Shown: positions 10,480-22,116, counted from the first letter of the stretch. The stretch: DNA of 64,000 nt from Panulirus ornatus (GCF_036320965.1 NC_092249.1:1930114-1994113), one strand, 5' to 3'. Program-made: numbers and translations. Notes: a model not told the origin generated them from the letters alone.

Positions 10480-11453
10480 TATGCGAATTCTGGGTGCCAC
10501 TTCTCATGACAACCAGGTGTGTCCCCCCATTCAACCCCCCCCCTCCCCTTCCCCCCAAGTCAACAACGGAATCAGGGGAGTTAATTACCTGGCCAAGATG
10601 GCTGCCACAGCCTGCAGGTAAACACCCCTCTGCACCTTCTCTGAAGAACCCAAAACATGCACCTCCCTCCCTCCCTCGCGACGCGACGCGACGCCACCAC
10701 AAAAGGATTTTTTTCCCTCCCTCCCATTTTCTCCCCTTCCTCCTCCTCCTCCTTCCCTTACTACTACCCGGCTGAAAATTAATGAAACAAGAACCACCAA
10801 GAGCGTTTCCTCTCTCCTGGGAAAAAAAAACCAATAATCCAGAATACGAATTCCAGGAAGAGTACAGATATGGTAGGGAGGTGGCGTAAGAAACGCATCT
10901 CAAGAGAGAAAAGAAAACGACGACGCGTCGTGTTTCCAACAAAGTCAAACTCATCCATCATCCGTCCATCCATTCATCCACCCACACACCTACCCAGCAA
11001 CCCTATTACCCGGATGAATAATACTCATCCGGCCTTGGATGTCGGGCCAATTCACTTCCTTCCATCTATTCACGACCCAAACCTATTTTTAACCCTTACG
11101 TTTGGCTTTTGCCACAAATAACCTGAGATTAATCAAGGAGCACATTATTCGCTCCACGATGATTAAAAAGACCTTAAACCAGCACCCTAAAGCAAAGAAA
11201 GTACCAGGAAAAAAGAAGAAAAATCTATTTTTTTTTCTCTCTCCTATATCCTTGTGTATATCATCCGGTCACACGAGTATATTTAATATATCCATCAAGT
11301 CATGGAAATGGAGTCCACCACCTGGGAACTCAGAGCAGCGTCCATCAGGACTGGAAAATGCATTCCAGACCATCAGAGCTGGAAAATAAATTCCAGAATC
11401 TGGAAATCAGAACAGCACAAATGAGAATGAGGAATTACCATACTGTACACCTC

Positions 11454-11459
<6 letters not shown>
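10478..11459. other. unique stretch, no gene seen
   Basis: C-rich (10530-10560), then CCTCCTCC runs near 10735-10755 and CATCCATCC words near 10955-10985. Frames of up to about 195 codons extend from the TA tract and are not credible genes. Confidence 0.5.

Positions 11460-11492
<33 letters not shown>
11460..11492. repeat. (CA)n microsatellite
   Basis: Pure CA tract of 33 bases. Confidence 0.95.
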
Positions 11493-11493
<1 letters not shown>

Positions 11494-11554
11494 CCTGTGT
11501 AACAAAATTACAATCATCACATAACCAACACAACACATCCGGCCTCAGCGACGG

Positions 11555-11840
11555 AGGCAGTCATGGGATTGTATCACTCTCTGGGATACTGGAATATCCC
11601 AACTCAACAATCGGAGGTCCTACCTTCCTGTGTGATATACCAACCAACACTTCGCGAGATCCTATCCCCTCTCTGGGATATTCCAACCCAGCACTTTGGG
11701 ATCCTATCCCCCTATCTGATATCCCACCTCAAAACTTCGAGATCCCATTCCCCTCTGGGATACCCTAAGACCAGTGGATCTCATTCCCCTCAGGAACATC
11801 CCACCCAAACACATCGGGATCCCGGACGGAGGACGGGATA
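11555..11840. repeat. degenerate ~50-base repeat with GGGATATCCC words
   Basis: GGGATA(T/C)(C/T)CCAAC and GATCCTATCCCCTCT words recur every 45-55 bases, about five or six times. GGGATATCCC is itself a palindrome. Confidence 0.8.
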
Positions 11841-11997
11841 TCCCACTTTGTTCACACACAAGTAAAAAAAAAAGGGACAGGACGGGAGGACCGGCGTGTG
11901 CCGGTAAGGAGACAAGTGCAACACTGGAGCAGCAGGATTTCCGCCTAATCCTGCAGAAGAGGGGGAACAAAAGGGTGGTTTAGGGTTGTCAAGGCAG

Positions 11998-12055
11998 GAA
12001 GGAAGGGAGGGAGGAAGGGAGGGAGGGAGGGAGGGAGGGAGGGAGGGAGGGAGCA
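11998..12055. repeat. (GGGA)n microsatellite
   Basis: GGGAGGGA tetranucleotide tract, imperfect at its left edge. All purines on the plus strand. Confidence 0.95.
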
Positions 12056-12109
12056 GGGGGAAGAAAAGGGGACTTGGTGCATGGCAGTATAGGGAGAGGA
12101 CAGATCAAC

Positions 12110-12225
12110 ACAAGACCTGATGGTCTATGACGAGGTTATCTGCTGAAGGACAGTACCTAGGAAGGACAGATAACAGAAGACCTGACGGTCTATGACGAGG
12201 TCGTCTGCTGAAGGACAGTGACAGT
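12110..12225. repeat. ~61-base direct duplication
   Basis: AAGACCTGA(T/C)GGTCTATGAC followed by GAGGT(T/C)(A/G)TCTGCTGAAGG occurs twice, starting at about 12113 and 12177. Confidence 0.85.
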
Positions 12226-12373
12226 ATCCTACAATCCTATTCTGTAAGGAGTGAGACAGGTTAGTACAGCAGTATAGAGAGAGCAAGAAAAGCTGGAGAA
12301 GAAGAATGTGTCTAGTGTGAGAGGCTGGAGCACCAGGTGCCTTCAACAAATCTTCAATTTCAAAGTCAATCAT
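12125..12373 (-). CDS. small open frame overlapping a duplication, unknown
   Basis: An 82-codon minus-strand frame from an ATG at 12373; the frame remains open upstream to 12421. A hydrophobic, leucine-rich segment near residues 25-40 could be a membrane or signal-like stretch. The C-terminal part runs through the 61-base duplication, which argues against a conserved protein. No family recognised. Confidence 0.15.
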   Translation of the reverse strand: MIDFEIEDLLKAPGAPASHTRHILLLQLFLLSLYCCTNLSHSLQNRIVGYCHCPSADDLVIDRQVFCYLSFLGTVLQQITSS

Positions 12374-12664
12374 GAGGAGGGAATCCTCAATGTCTAAGTT
12401 TAAACAACCCGGGACCTTCAACAGCCGTTCTGTACACCGTAAGACCTAAGCAACGCGAGACCTACCATGACCCCCACCTTGTGTATACCACGGGGGTCAC
12501 CTTGCTCAGCCGGGGGCCGTCGCATCTTGACCCTTTAAATCCTGGAAAACATTCGACTGGAAAACGGAGGATTGGACCTCCTCGAGTGAGTCCAGAGGCA
12601 GTAGAGGGCACTACAGGTGTTCAGACTCCCAAGGGCTTTCACACCTGACCTTTGGCAAGGGTCC

Positions 12665-12665
12665 T

Positions 12666-12731
<66 letters not shown>
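12665..12731. repeat. (TC)n microsatellite
   Basis: Pure CT tract of 67 bases. Shorter TCTCTCTC runs follow at 12880-12935. Confidence 0.97.
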
Positions 12732-12734
<3 letters not shown>

Positions 12735-13009
12735 TTTAGTGCCAGATGGAAGAGGGGCGGTGCCCTGGGTGGGGCCATATCTGAATTAGGGGCGAGACCA
12801 GGGAAGGGGGTGGGTGGTGGTGTCTCATCAACATGGGGAGATGAGATTATGTGTCTCATCTACAGGAGGGAATAAAGGAATATGTCTCTCTCTTTTCTAC
12901 AAGGAGCGACTTGCGAAGATGTCTCTCTCTCTTTATACTACAAGGGCCGACGAGAGATGTCTCTCACTACCCCTAGATATGGGTTGAACCACAGGGTAAC
13001 TAACAACGT

Positions 13010-13208
13010 AACACTACAACACTGGGGCACACTACAACACTGGGGTACACTACAACACTGGGGCACACTACAACACTGGGGCACACTACAACACTGGGGC
13101 ACACTACAACACTGGGGCACACTACAACACTGGGGCACACTACAACACTGGGGCACACTACAACACTGGGGTACACTACAACACTGGGGCACACTACAAC
13201 ACTGGGGT
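13010..13208. repeat. 18-base tandem repeat, 11 copies
   Basis: Unit ACACTACAACACTGGGGC, with a C/T change at the last position in two copies. Because 18 is a multiple of 3, each frame gives a simple 6-residue protein repeat (LQHWGT on plus, a VPQCCS repeat on minus), so coding cannot be excluded from periodicity alone. There is no supporting start or exon context. Confidence 0.97.
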
Positions 13209-13209
13209 T

Positions 13210-13610
13210 CTGTATCTACACAACTACATCAGAGCTCTCGGCCAGGGGGGTCGTCGTACAGACACGCGAGGCCCGCCGGCCAGACAGCAAGACACAGCCA
13301 GCCATCGATTAAATGAAATTAAAACAAACAGACCATAAAACTACATGCATACGGCAGCCTAGCCAACTCCCGCCAACCATCATGAATGCATAATGAGAAC
13401 AGCGGAAACAACCGGCCAATTTAGCGTAAAGGAAAAGAGCTAAATATTTTTTTCCTGCGATGAAAGGAAAAAAAAAATAGCAACTGGATATTAAGAGGAG
13501 GGAGAATGTGAAGTTGGAAAAGTAATAATATGGCTGAGAGGAAAGAATCAATGAGGAAAACAGGAATTGAGGGAAAGATTCTGAGGGTGTTAGTGTACGG
13601 GTGGGTGAAA
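13210..13610. other. unique stretch, no gene seen
   Basis: A small CpG-containing patch near 13240-13300, then AT-rich and purine-rich sequence leading into the next array. Confidence 0.5.
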
Positions 13611-13616
13611 CCTGAA

Positions 13617-13930
13617 GCACGGAAAAGGGGAGGAAACAGGAGAGGGAGAGGCACGGAAAAGGGGAGGAAACAGGAGAGGGGGAGACACGGAAAAGGGGAG
13701 GAAACAGGAGAGGGGGAGACACGGAAAAGGGGAGGAAACAGGAGAGGGAGAGGCACGGAAAAGGGGAGGAAACAGGAGAGGGGGAGACACGGAAAAGGGG
13801 AGGAAACAGGAGAGGGAGAGGCACGGAAAAGGGGAGGAAACAGGAGAGGGGGAGACACGGAAAAGGGGAGGAAACAGGAGAGGGGGAGACACGGAAAAGG
13901 AGAGGAAACAGGAAAGGGAGAGGAGACATG
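13617..13930. repeat. 34-base purine-rich tandem repeat
   Basis: Unit GGAAACAGGAGAGGGAGAGG then CACGGAAAAGGGGA, about nine copies. Two unit types alternate (GGAGAGGCACGG or GGGGAGACACGG). The plus strand is almost all purine. Frames of 121-239 codons on both strands are by-products. Confidence 0.96.
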
Positions 13931-14034
13931 GGGCCGGGGAGTGAAGGGAGTACATATATAAATTGAAGTCCTACTGCCTGAACATGTGTGTAGTGGAGAA
14001 AACGATCAGTAAAGGAAAACGAGAACACGAAATG

Positions 14035-14037
<3 letters not shown>

Positions 14038-14115
<78 letters not shown>
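14038..14115. repeat. (GA)n microsatellite
   Basis: Pure GA tract of about 78 bases. Confidence 0.97.
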
Positions 14116-14117
<2 letters not shown>

Positions 14118-14171
14118 CAGAAACGGAAGGAAACTTTTAATTGGAGAGACATACGAGAGGGCGAGGGAGAG

Positions 14172-14249
14172 GGTGTGTGTGTGTGTGTGTTGGAGAAGAG
14201 GGAGAGGGGCAGAGACTGAACAAGAACAGAGGGAGAGGGGCAGAGACTG

Positions 14250-14302
<53 letters not shown>
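14172..14302. repeat. (GT)n and (AC)n pair around a short duplication
   Basis: GT tract at 14172-14190 and AC tract at 14251-14302. Between them GAGGGAGAGGGGCAGAGACT is present twice. Confidence 0.93.
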
Positions 14303-14304
<2 letters not shown>

Positions 14305-14465
14305 TGTACGTCATACAACAACAAACACAAGACAATACCTCATCATAGAATGCCGACCACTCTGCATGTCTATAATTTGCTGCTGACCTAACCAGGGGTG
14401 ACGCTAACTACCCAATTACCCATCAAGGGGGAAAAAATGAGGAGGTTGGGGGTAGGGCGTGGCCC

Positions 14466-14545
14466 TGCGGCTGCATAAACCGAGACTCGAACACAGGACC
14501 CGGGAACCGTAGCCAGCGAAGCTGACTTAACCATTTCACCATCTA
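14466..14545 (-). repeat. tRNA-like sequence (SINE head or tRNA pseudogene)
   Basis: On the minus strand an A-box-like TGGTGAAATGGTTAAG lies at 14526-14541 and a B-box match GTTCGAGTCTC at 14482-14492, spaced as in a tRNA. A CAGC/GCTG stem lies between them. The acceptor stem does not pair convincingly, so a functional tRNA is unlikely. Confidence 0.5.
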
Positions 14546-15277
14546 TTTTCCTATCAACCCAAACCAAATTTTGTTCTTAAGAGTTAATTCATTAGAGCTT
14601 TAACACAGGATTTTCCCTGCTAATTCACTACATAATCTCCGCTTCCACCACATCCTGCGGCATGAGCAAGGCAAGAAATAGTACCACGTCTTCTTAACGG
14701 GGTCATCCATCACGGGGTAAGGCCATTCAGCCGCGCGGGGGAGGGAGGAACCCCAACCCATCAGGGTAGGGAGGCACTCACAAAAATCCACTCACGGGCC
14801 CCCCTGGGTTTCCACTCCAGCAGACACGTTTCCGCAGTGCCTCGACTCTCTCCCTACCCCTCTCTCTTCCTCTAACTGTTCTGAGCCTTCTTCTGTCTAG
14901 CCGTCCAGGTTTATTATATCCCCCGCTTCGTATTTTCTAAACTCCTGGCTGTCCATGTTTGTGACCGGCTGCGCGTTTTCCGCACTCCCGTGTCGTTAAC
15001 ATCTGTGCCCCGTTTTCATTACCTGGCTTCATGACCCAGACTCTTCGTTGTCAATTAACTCCTCTTTACTCTCTTACTTTACTTCCGTGTGTCGCACTAC
15101 TTACTCCTGGGTTCTCATTTTCTCTTCCAATTTGTAGTCCGAACACTCGTTTTCTCTCCATTACTTTTAATTGTTCGGTAGCTAATGGTTGTTGCCCTCC
15201 TCGTAACGGGCCGTTTTCTATCTCTTTTCTCCTTTTAACATTCTCTCCTGTTCATTTCCCCTCTCCTTGCTTTCCAT

Positions 15278-15280
<3 letters not shown>
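14546..15280. other. unique stretch, no gene seen
   Basis: Becomes pyrimidine-rich after about 14840, with recurring TTTTC and CTCCT words. No coding signal recognised. Confidence 0.5.

Positions 15281-15345
<65 letters not shown>
15281..15345. repeat. (TA)n beside a SINE-like copy
   Basis: TA tract of 65 bases at the 3' side of the minus-strand element. Confidence 0.96.
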
Positions 15346-15347
<2 letters not shown>

Positions 15348-15483
15348 CACACATACATTCGCCATTTCCCGCGCTAGCGAGGTAGCGTTAAGAACAGAGG
15401 ACTGAGCATTAGAGGGAATGTCCTCACTTGCCCCCCTTCTCTGTTCCTTCTTTTGGAAAATTAAAAACGAGAGGGGGTTCCTC
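15346..15483 (-). repeat. SINE-like element, truncated
   Basis: Reads CGCCATTTCCCGCGCTAGCG, AGGTAGCGTTAAGAACAGAG, CCTTCTTTTGGAAAATTAAA and ACGAGAGGGGG, then diverges. Only the 3' half of the family consensus is present. Confidence 0.92.
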
Positions 15484-15969
15484 ACTATGGCTCTACCTTT
15501 TCATCATTTATTTTCTACCATCATTCTACATTCACCCTTCCTCTCTTCACCCTACTCCCACTTTCTTGCATAGCTCCCTTAACCTTACGTCCTCTCTCGT
15601 CTTCCTCCCCACATCCTTCGTTCACCCTTGGTGCTTCCTTGTCATCCTTGTTCTCCCCACCCCGTGCCTCGCCCCGTGTCCCCAGTCTCCTCCCTGGAAC
15701 CCTGCTATCTCCCTATCTCGCCTCTTGTCTCAAACACAGACTCCGTGGAAAGAAGTTCGTGGTCTCCATCCATCCCTCCCGCTGCTCCAAAGTTACACTC
15801 GCGGGCGTTTGTTTATCTTCGTCCCTCTCCCATTCCCCGTTTTCCTATCTTCGTCCCTCTCCCATTCCCTGTTTTCATTCTCTTACCCCCCAGTCTCTCT
15901 CTCTCTCTTTCACGTCTCGCGACATCGGCAGTCTGTGCTTGTAATCTCCCACAATCTCTTCGTAGATCC

Positions 15970-16049
<80 letters not shown>

Positions 16050-17054
16050 AGTCAAACATTCCGTCTTTATGACCTGTCCTCGCCTGTCTCCATACCCGTA
16101 CGCGTCCCGCCTCTCCCTTCATTACTTACATCTGTCTCGCTAGATCTCTCTCCCTTCCCTATCCCACCTCCGTCTCTCTCCCTGTCGCCACCTCTGTCTC
16201 TCCCTCACCTGTTTCCAGCTCCTTCCGTCCCTCTCCCTGTCTCCAGCCTCTGTACACGTGCCTGTCAATCTACCCTGTCTACGATCCAGTCTCTACCTCA
16301 TAACTTCTCCCCTGTGGAATCTACCTATCCTTTTCTACCTCAACCCACTCCGATATTCCTCTACCTGCCACACACACATCCATCTACCTCCCATTCAACA
16401 AGTCTACCTTTAACTCTCTAACTCCATCTACCTCACCCTAACCAGTCTATCTACCCGTCTACGTCTGTCCCTAACCTAACCTATCCCTTCCATCACCCTC
16501 CCCGCCTCCACTACCCACTCACGATCTGCAATCTCCATCCGAGCCAACCTCCCATCTTCTATCCTCCCATATTCTCTGGTTGCCGACCCTTCCATCACCA
16601 TCTCCCTCTCATTAACCATCATTTCCCCTCGCGTAAGTCTGGCACTTTCCATCTCCCAACAATCCCTCCTCTCCTCCTCCCTCCCCATCCCCACTCCTCC
16701 TTTTCCTTCCTCTTTTGCTCCTCCCCATCGTCATCTGTCAAGCTAATCTCCCCAGGTCCCCCTTTCTAATCACTGCTCCCCAAGTCCTCCACCATCTTCA
16801 TATCACTTAAATTTATGTTGTCTAATCCCTCCCTCCCTCCCTCCCTCTCTCTCTCTCCTCTCAACCTGTCCTTTCTTTTTCTTCGTTTTCATCCACATTT
16901 TTGTCTTCCCATCTTCTTTCCACATCGTGCCACGGTCTCCTAGTGTGACCCTCTACCACAATCATCGGGTCTTTCCCGTGTGTTCTATTCTTTGGCGCTC
17001 ATTTCCCATATCTTCGTCAACCCTCACCATCACAGTTCAACTGGCCTCCCTCTA
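15484..17054. other. pyrimidine-rich stretch with (TC)n at 15973-16048
   Basis: About 1.5 kb of strongly C+T-biased plus strand. CTCTCCCATTCCC is duplicated near 15825 and 15860, a pure TC tract of about 76 bases sits in the middle, and TCTACC words recur at 16310-16460. Frames of 170-214 codons run through the TC tract and are artefacts. Confidence 0.75.
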
Positions 17055-17107
17055 GATAAATAGACAGATAGACAGATAGATAGATAGATAGATAGATAGA
17101 GAAAGAG

Positions 17108-17177
<70 letters not shown>
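17055..17177. repeat. (GATA)n and (GA)n compound
   Basis: GACAGATAGATAGATAGA at 17065-17100 passes into a GA tract at 17111-17177. Confidence 0.95.
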
Positions 17178-17180
<3 letters not shown>

Positions 17181-17263
17181 CTAAATTTAACCTCTCGCCG
17201 ACCGTAAAATACCTCCTTCAGTCACGCTCAAGTGCGAGGTCGTACTTGACGACCCCCAGCGGT

Positions 17264-17264
<1 letters not shown>

Positions 17265-17331
<67 letters not shown>
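17265..17331. repeat. (GA)n microsatellite
   Basis: Pure GA tract of 67 bases, 87 bases after the previous one. Confidence 0.97.
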
Positions 17332-17332
<1 letters not shown>

Positions 17333-17439
17333 CAGTAAACCTCGGGCGGGTTGGTCTTGGAGCAGCACTCGCCGCTAGTCTGGTACCACCTGAATGCCAT
17401 CTGTGAAGACCCGGGCCAGATGGCACGCTTCTGGTCCTG

Positions 17440-17690
17440 CTGGAGGTCAAGGTCACCATCTGTGACTACAGGTCAGGTAATTATCTGAGGCCAGATGGCA
17501 CACCTCAGGTCATGCTACAGGTCAGGTCACCATCTGTGACTACAGGTCAGGTCACCATCTGTGACTACAGGTCAGGTAATCATCTGAGGCCAGATGGCAC
17601 ACCTCAGGTCATGCTACAGGTCAGGTCACCATCTGTGACTACAGGTCAGGTCACCATCTGTGACTACAGGTCAGGTCACCATCTGACAAA
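17440..17690. repeat. 99-base higher-order repeat of ~25-base units, GGTCAGGTCA-rich
   Basis: CACCATCTGTGACTACAGG followed by TCAGGT is the basic unit. A variant unit (TAATTATCTGAGGCCAGATG) recurs 99 bases apart, at about 17477 and 17576. AGGTCAGGTCA occurs many times, the same word as in the cores of the 21-base family. Confidence 0.92.
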
Positions 17691-18014
17691 CCTCCGCTGT
17701 AGCCCCCCCCCCCCCCGTCCCTCAAGACCCGTGGTGAACTCTGACCTTCTGAGGGGGAGTAATCACGCCCTAACCCCCCCAACCCCCCCCACCCTAACAT
17801 CAAGAGAGGTCACAATCTTCCTTACAGAGAACGGGACGTGGGAACGCTTGCAACGCTGCGTGTGGGAATTTTTTTATTTTTTTTCTAACCCTGTGGTTAT
17901 AATGATCATTCACCTCCTCCACGTCTGAGGGAAAATATCTTCACAGTCGCAAAAGTTCACAGACGGACGGACAGGGGGAGCAATGAAACCTTTCCTCATT
18001 AGTATGTTCACAGC

Positions 18015-18015
<1 letters not shown>

Positions 18016-18055
<40 letters not shown>
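18016..18055. repeat. (AC)n microsatellite
   Basis: CA tract of about 40 bases. Confidence 0.95.
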
Positions 18056-18056
<1 letters not shown>

Positions 18057-18194
18057 ACATTCTTATACAAAAACAAAAAAGCAAAAACAAAAAAAAAACA
18101 CATTTCCTCACGTCCAAAGTCTCTTTGTTCTGTGAACTTTTCAGAAATCCCTCGTGAATGATAGAAGAGGTGATCTATTCTGTCTTGGGTGACG

Positions 18195-18300
18195 GGTGGG
18201 GAGTGAAGGTGGATAGGCAGGGAGTGTAGGTGGATGGGTGGGGAGTGTAGGTGGATGGGTGGGGAGTGTAGGTGGATGGGTGTGGTGATGGGGTGGTTGG
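18195..18300. repeat. 21-base G-rich tandem repeat
   Basis: Unit GGTGGATGGGTGGGGAGTGT plus A, about four copies. It is a different sequence from the 21-base dispersed family. Confidence 0.9.
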
Positions 18301-18499
18301 TGGACAGTTGTGTTGCTGTGGAAGGCTCGAGTCGTACACCATACAACAACCTAACCATACAGCTGGACACAGATCATGACCCACGCATGTACTAACAACC
18401 AACACAACTCATCACAACTTTTCCATTTATCTCCTCCCCTTTTCTCTTCCTCTTTTCCCCTCTAAAGATGGAGGGGAAACTTTCTGGAAGTGGCCAATC

Positions 18500-18780
18500 T
18501 TGCAAGTCTGCTGGAACACACGAGGGTAAGGGGTCTGGGTAGGAGATGATGATGGCGTAATTAGAAGAGTAGATGAGGGAGTAGCTTGTAGAGTAGACGA
18601 TGGAACAGACGGGAGAAGTAGATGAAGGAGTAGTTCCGGTAGATGATGGTCGTTGAAGGAAGAGTCTCAGGAGCAGATGAGGGTAGATACATCAGCAATA
18701 GTGAGGGAATAATATGAAAGAGATATAAAGGAATAGTAGTTGAGGAAACAGATGGAGTAGGAGGAACATAACTCAGTATA
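18500..18780. repeat. degenerate GTAGATGA(A/G)GG repeat
   Basis: Purine-rich plus strand with AGTAGATGAGGGAGTAG-type words roughly every 25-35 bases. Confidence 0.6.
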
Positions 18781-18794
18781 TAACAGCCACTAGG

Positions 18795-18870
18795 ATAGAT
18801 GGATACACATATAGATAGATAGGTAGACAGATAAGTGAATAGACAGATAGATAGAGATAGATAGATAAGT
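18795..18870. repeat. imperfect (GATA)n
   Basis: AGATAGATAGGTAGACAGAT and similar, interrupted. Confidence 0.85.
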
Positions 18871-18959
18871 GTCGAAAGTATAGATTAAGGAACTAGTTTC
18901 ATCTGCTTGTATGGTAATTCTGCTGTATCATCTATAGTTCCTATACTCTCCTGTTAACT

Positions 18960-19255
18960 TCTCTTGGCCCCACCTCCCCCATTACAGCTGTTTGTTAAAT
19001 TCCCCTCTTCTCTCTCTGGCATAAATTATCTTCTCTCTACTCTTTGTTAAATTCCTTCTCCCCTTCTCTCTTGTTACATTCCGACCCTCTCCGATCTGTA
19101 CAATTCTTTCGTCCTTCCTCTCTTTAAATTTCATCCCCTTGCGCGTTAAATCCTTTCTCCTCCCTTATCTGTTAAATTCCTTCCCCTTTCACCGTTAAAT
19201 TCCCCACCCTCTCCTATGTTAACTTCCTTCCCCCTCTCCCCTCCTCCTGTATAAA
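18960..19255. repeat. degenerate ~35-base repeat with GTTAAATTCC words
   Basis: GTTAAATTCC(T/C) followed by pyrimidine-rich linkers occurs about eight times. Unit length is irregular. Confidence 0.75.
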
Positions 19256-19552
19256 CACCCACGTATCACTATAAACGCTCTTGGCGTTGTTTAATTTACC
19301 AGGGTTTCAGCCAACATACCCAGAAATTGTCACAAAGCCCCACAACGCAGCAAGCAACATGAAGGCAATCCGGGCAGTTCACTCCTAGGCTAACAAACAC
19401 ACGCCTCTGCCATCCAATGTCGTACTGGCGAGCACTATTCAAAACTTCCCGGAATGACACAGGATAACGTGAAAGACCCTTGTGCGATGCGCAACTCACT
19501 TTCATCTAATCTCTGAAAATTTAAATAGCCAGGAAATGGCCTGCCCTGGCGG

Positions 19553-19555
<3 letters not shown>
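19256..19555. other. unique stretch, no gene seen
   Basis: A 69-codon minus frame (19296-19505) has mixed composition but no recognisable family or exon signals. Confidence 0.4.

Positions 19556-19628
<73 letters not shown>
19556..19628. repeat. (TA)n, left flank of SINE-like copy
   Basis: TA tract of 73 bases ending directly at CCCTGGGGATAGGGG. Confidence 0.96.
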
Positions 19629-19974
<346 letters not shown>

Positions 19975-20163
19975 TGCACTTCTTATCTTCTTAATTTCAT
20001 GCTGAAATGAATGGGTCCTCGTGAAAATATGCCGGAATATTATTTTGGTAATATAAAGACTACGAAAATATAACCTCATAAAATTACAGCTGATGGGAAC
20101 GTATTCAAATACTTTACTATTACGACAGCAGGTAAAAATGATAAAATAATTATAACCATCACA

Positions 20164-20364
20164 CTATCCAAGGACGATTTTCACAGGGTTCCTGCAGCTC
20201 TGGGGCTGCACTCCGCGCAGTAGCAGGGAAATGATGGGCACCTTTGGTGCGACATGGTCCTCATCGAGGCTGCACTCCTTTCCGTCCACGAACGATGGCA
20301 CAGCCAAGCCGAGGGTGACTTCTCGCTAGCGGTGTACCCGCATGAAGACGGGATCTCGTCTCAT
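20164..20364 (-). pseudogene. stop-interrupted open frame of unknown family
   Basis: On the minus strand a frame starting at ATG 20364 runs 14 codons to an in-frame TAG (near 20320) and then continues without further stops for about 50 codons to a TAG at 20164. Both parts have protein-like, non-repetitive composition in a GC-richer island within AT-rich surroundings. The plus strand also has an open frame of about 52 codons over the same bases, so the strand is uncertain. It could be a decayed mobile-element ORF or old exon. I recognise no family. Confidence 0.2.
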
Positions 20365-20699
20365 CGACCAATGCCAAGGAAAAAATAATCTAAATAATCC
20401 CAAAATAATCTGACTACGGAAGCTCGTTTGTCGGGTCTCATTAAGAGAAAACTATGTATATAATACCCGATGATCCGTATATACATCAATCCTTAAAAAA
20501 AATGTATTCTTAAGGTAATCATACCAATCTATACAGGGAGTCGGGTCCTTCACTGCTATATGATAACAGTATCAGTGCAGCTAATTACCACGAATACCGT
20601 AATTAACATAATTACAAGACGGTACACATAGAAACAATGGTTAGTGTTGTTACAATGCCAGAATCGAGCAGCTACACTGGCTTGATTCCCTTTAGAAGT
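20365..20699. other. AT-rich gap, no gene seen
   Basis: AATAATC words near 20385-20415. Nothing else recognised. Confidence 0.5.
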
Positions 20700-20905
20700 G
20701 ATCTAGTGCGATTCTTGAACACGACGACCGTTCGACCCTTGGGTTTCAAGGCCTGGCGTTTGACCTGACCCTTAAACGTCTTGGTCGGGTCAAAAAAAAA
20801 GGGTCAGGTCACCATAAACCACCGGTCGTACCCCCATCAACCCACAAGACTCGTGTACCACGGTGCTCCAGGACTGTACCGTCGCGTTCAAAGGTTCAAC
20901 GAAAA
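20700..20905. repeat. 21-base family element, arms short, palindromic core
   Basis: The left side reads TTGAACACGACGACCGTTCG and ACCCTTGGG. The core pairs TGACCTGACCCT (about 20762) with AGGGTCAGGTCA (about 20801) around a poly-A loop region. The right side reads GACTGTACCGTCGCGTTCAA in inverted sense. A 96-codon plus frame here is a by-product. Confidence 0.8.
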
Positions 20906-21319
20906 CACGATAGTTTGTCACTTAGAAATGGTCTCTTGGCGCGTTCGTGCTCCCACAACAATTGGACTGACCCTCACTCGTTCAATCCCAGGTCCTCCCT
21001 GTCGCACAGCCCACACCAACAGGAGGACGAGATGCGAACGAAAGGACAGAAACCTGATCCTAGCAGGGTAGGGTAAGTCAACTTCCTCCATTCCTCCCTC
21101 CCTTCAACTGACGACGGAGGAACATAAACTCATACGACGAAATCAGTGGAGTCTTGCACTCACCAAGTCTCTCCTCACTGACCCTCATAACCCCTCACTC
21201 CTGACCTCTACTGACCACCGACATAACACGACCTTCAAGTAACATGATCGCCACAGGTACAGTAAAGGTTTTTATCCCTGTGGCGATGTATATAATTGGC
21301 CAACAAAACATCCATTAGC

Positions 21320-21461
<142 letters not shown>

Positions 21462-21569
21462 TTCAATATCATATACCATTAGCGAGACATGGAGGAGAGA
21501 TAGACACATAAGAGATAAATGATATAGACCAGATAAGAAAAATCTAACATATACTATATCTACCGATTT

Positions 21570-21570
<1 letters not shown>

Positions 21571-21622
<52 letters not shown>
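21571..21622. repeat. (AC)n microsatellite
   Basis: CA tract of about 52 bases, followed by a TCTCTCTC run. Confidence 0.96.
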
Positions 21623-21627
<5 letters not shown>

Positions 21628-21640
21628 TATCTCTCTCTCC

Positions 21641-21720
21641 CTTCAGTGGCTGTCAAATGTCATTCCACTTACCTGTCTTATCTTCCTACCTCGCCCCCAC
21701 GTGAGCTGCTGGCACCCAGT
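21641..21720 (+). repeat. dispersed CTTCAGTGGCTGTCA repeat, copy 1
   Basis: CTTCAGTGGCTGTCA followed by AATGTCATTCC. The next ~50 bases align with those after the same motif at 52.23 kb (shared CTTCCT...CC...CA(C/T)GTG...CTGGCA). Confidence 0.7.
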
Positions 21721-21742
21721 CGACACTCATGCAGTCACTCCA

Positions 21743-21780
21743 ACACACACACACACAACACACACACACACACAACACAT

Positions 21781-21823
<43 letters not shown>
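21743..21823. repeat. interrupted (AC)n
   Basis: CA tract of about 80 bases broken by AACACA and TACGCACA interruptions. Confidence 0.95.
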
Positions 21824-21825
<2 letters not shown>

Positions 21826-21879
21826 ACAATATGAAGAAATACATCACCTCAGTATTGCTTAGCACAAATCTCCACTCTG

Positions 21880-21881
<2 letters not shown>

Positions 21882-21957
<76 letters not shown>
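21882..21957. repeat. (TA)n microsatellite
   Basis: Pure TA tract of about 76 bases. Confidence 0.96.
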
Positions 21958-21959
<2 letters not shown>

Positions 21960-22064
21960 AATGTTACGTCACTTCACAAAGGAACAATTCAAGGTAATAT
22001 TATGAAGAGGACAAAGAGGAGATTAAAGCGATGTACAAAAGTGATAAGTGAGGGTTGGAGAAGG

Positions 22065-22069
<5 letters not shown>

Positions 22070-22116
<47 letters not shown>
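22070..22116. repeat. (GA)n microsatellite
   Basis: GA tract of 47 bases. Confidence 0.96.

Noticed and set aside
13309..14028. 239-codon minus frame rich in Ser/Pro/Phe/Leu
   Set aside because: Reads through the 34-base purine-rich array; the cycle explains its length and composition.
15428..16143. 214- and 171-codon plus frames
   Set aside because: Pyrimidine-rich sequence plus the TC tract gives Ser/Leu/Pro strings with no domain.
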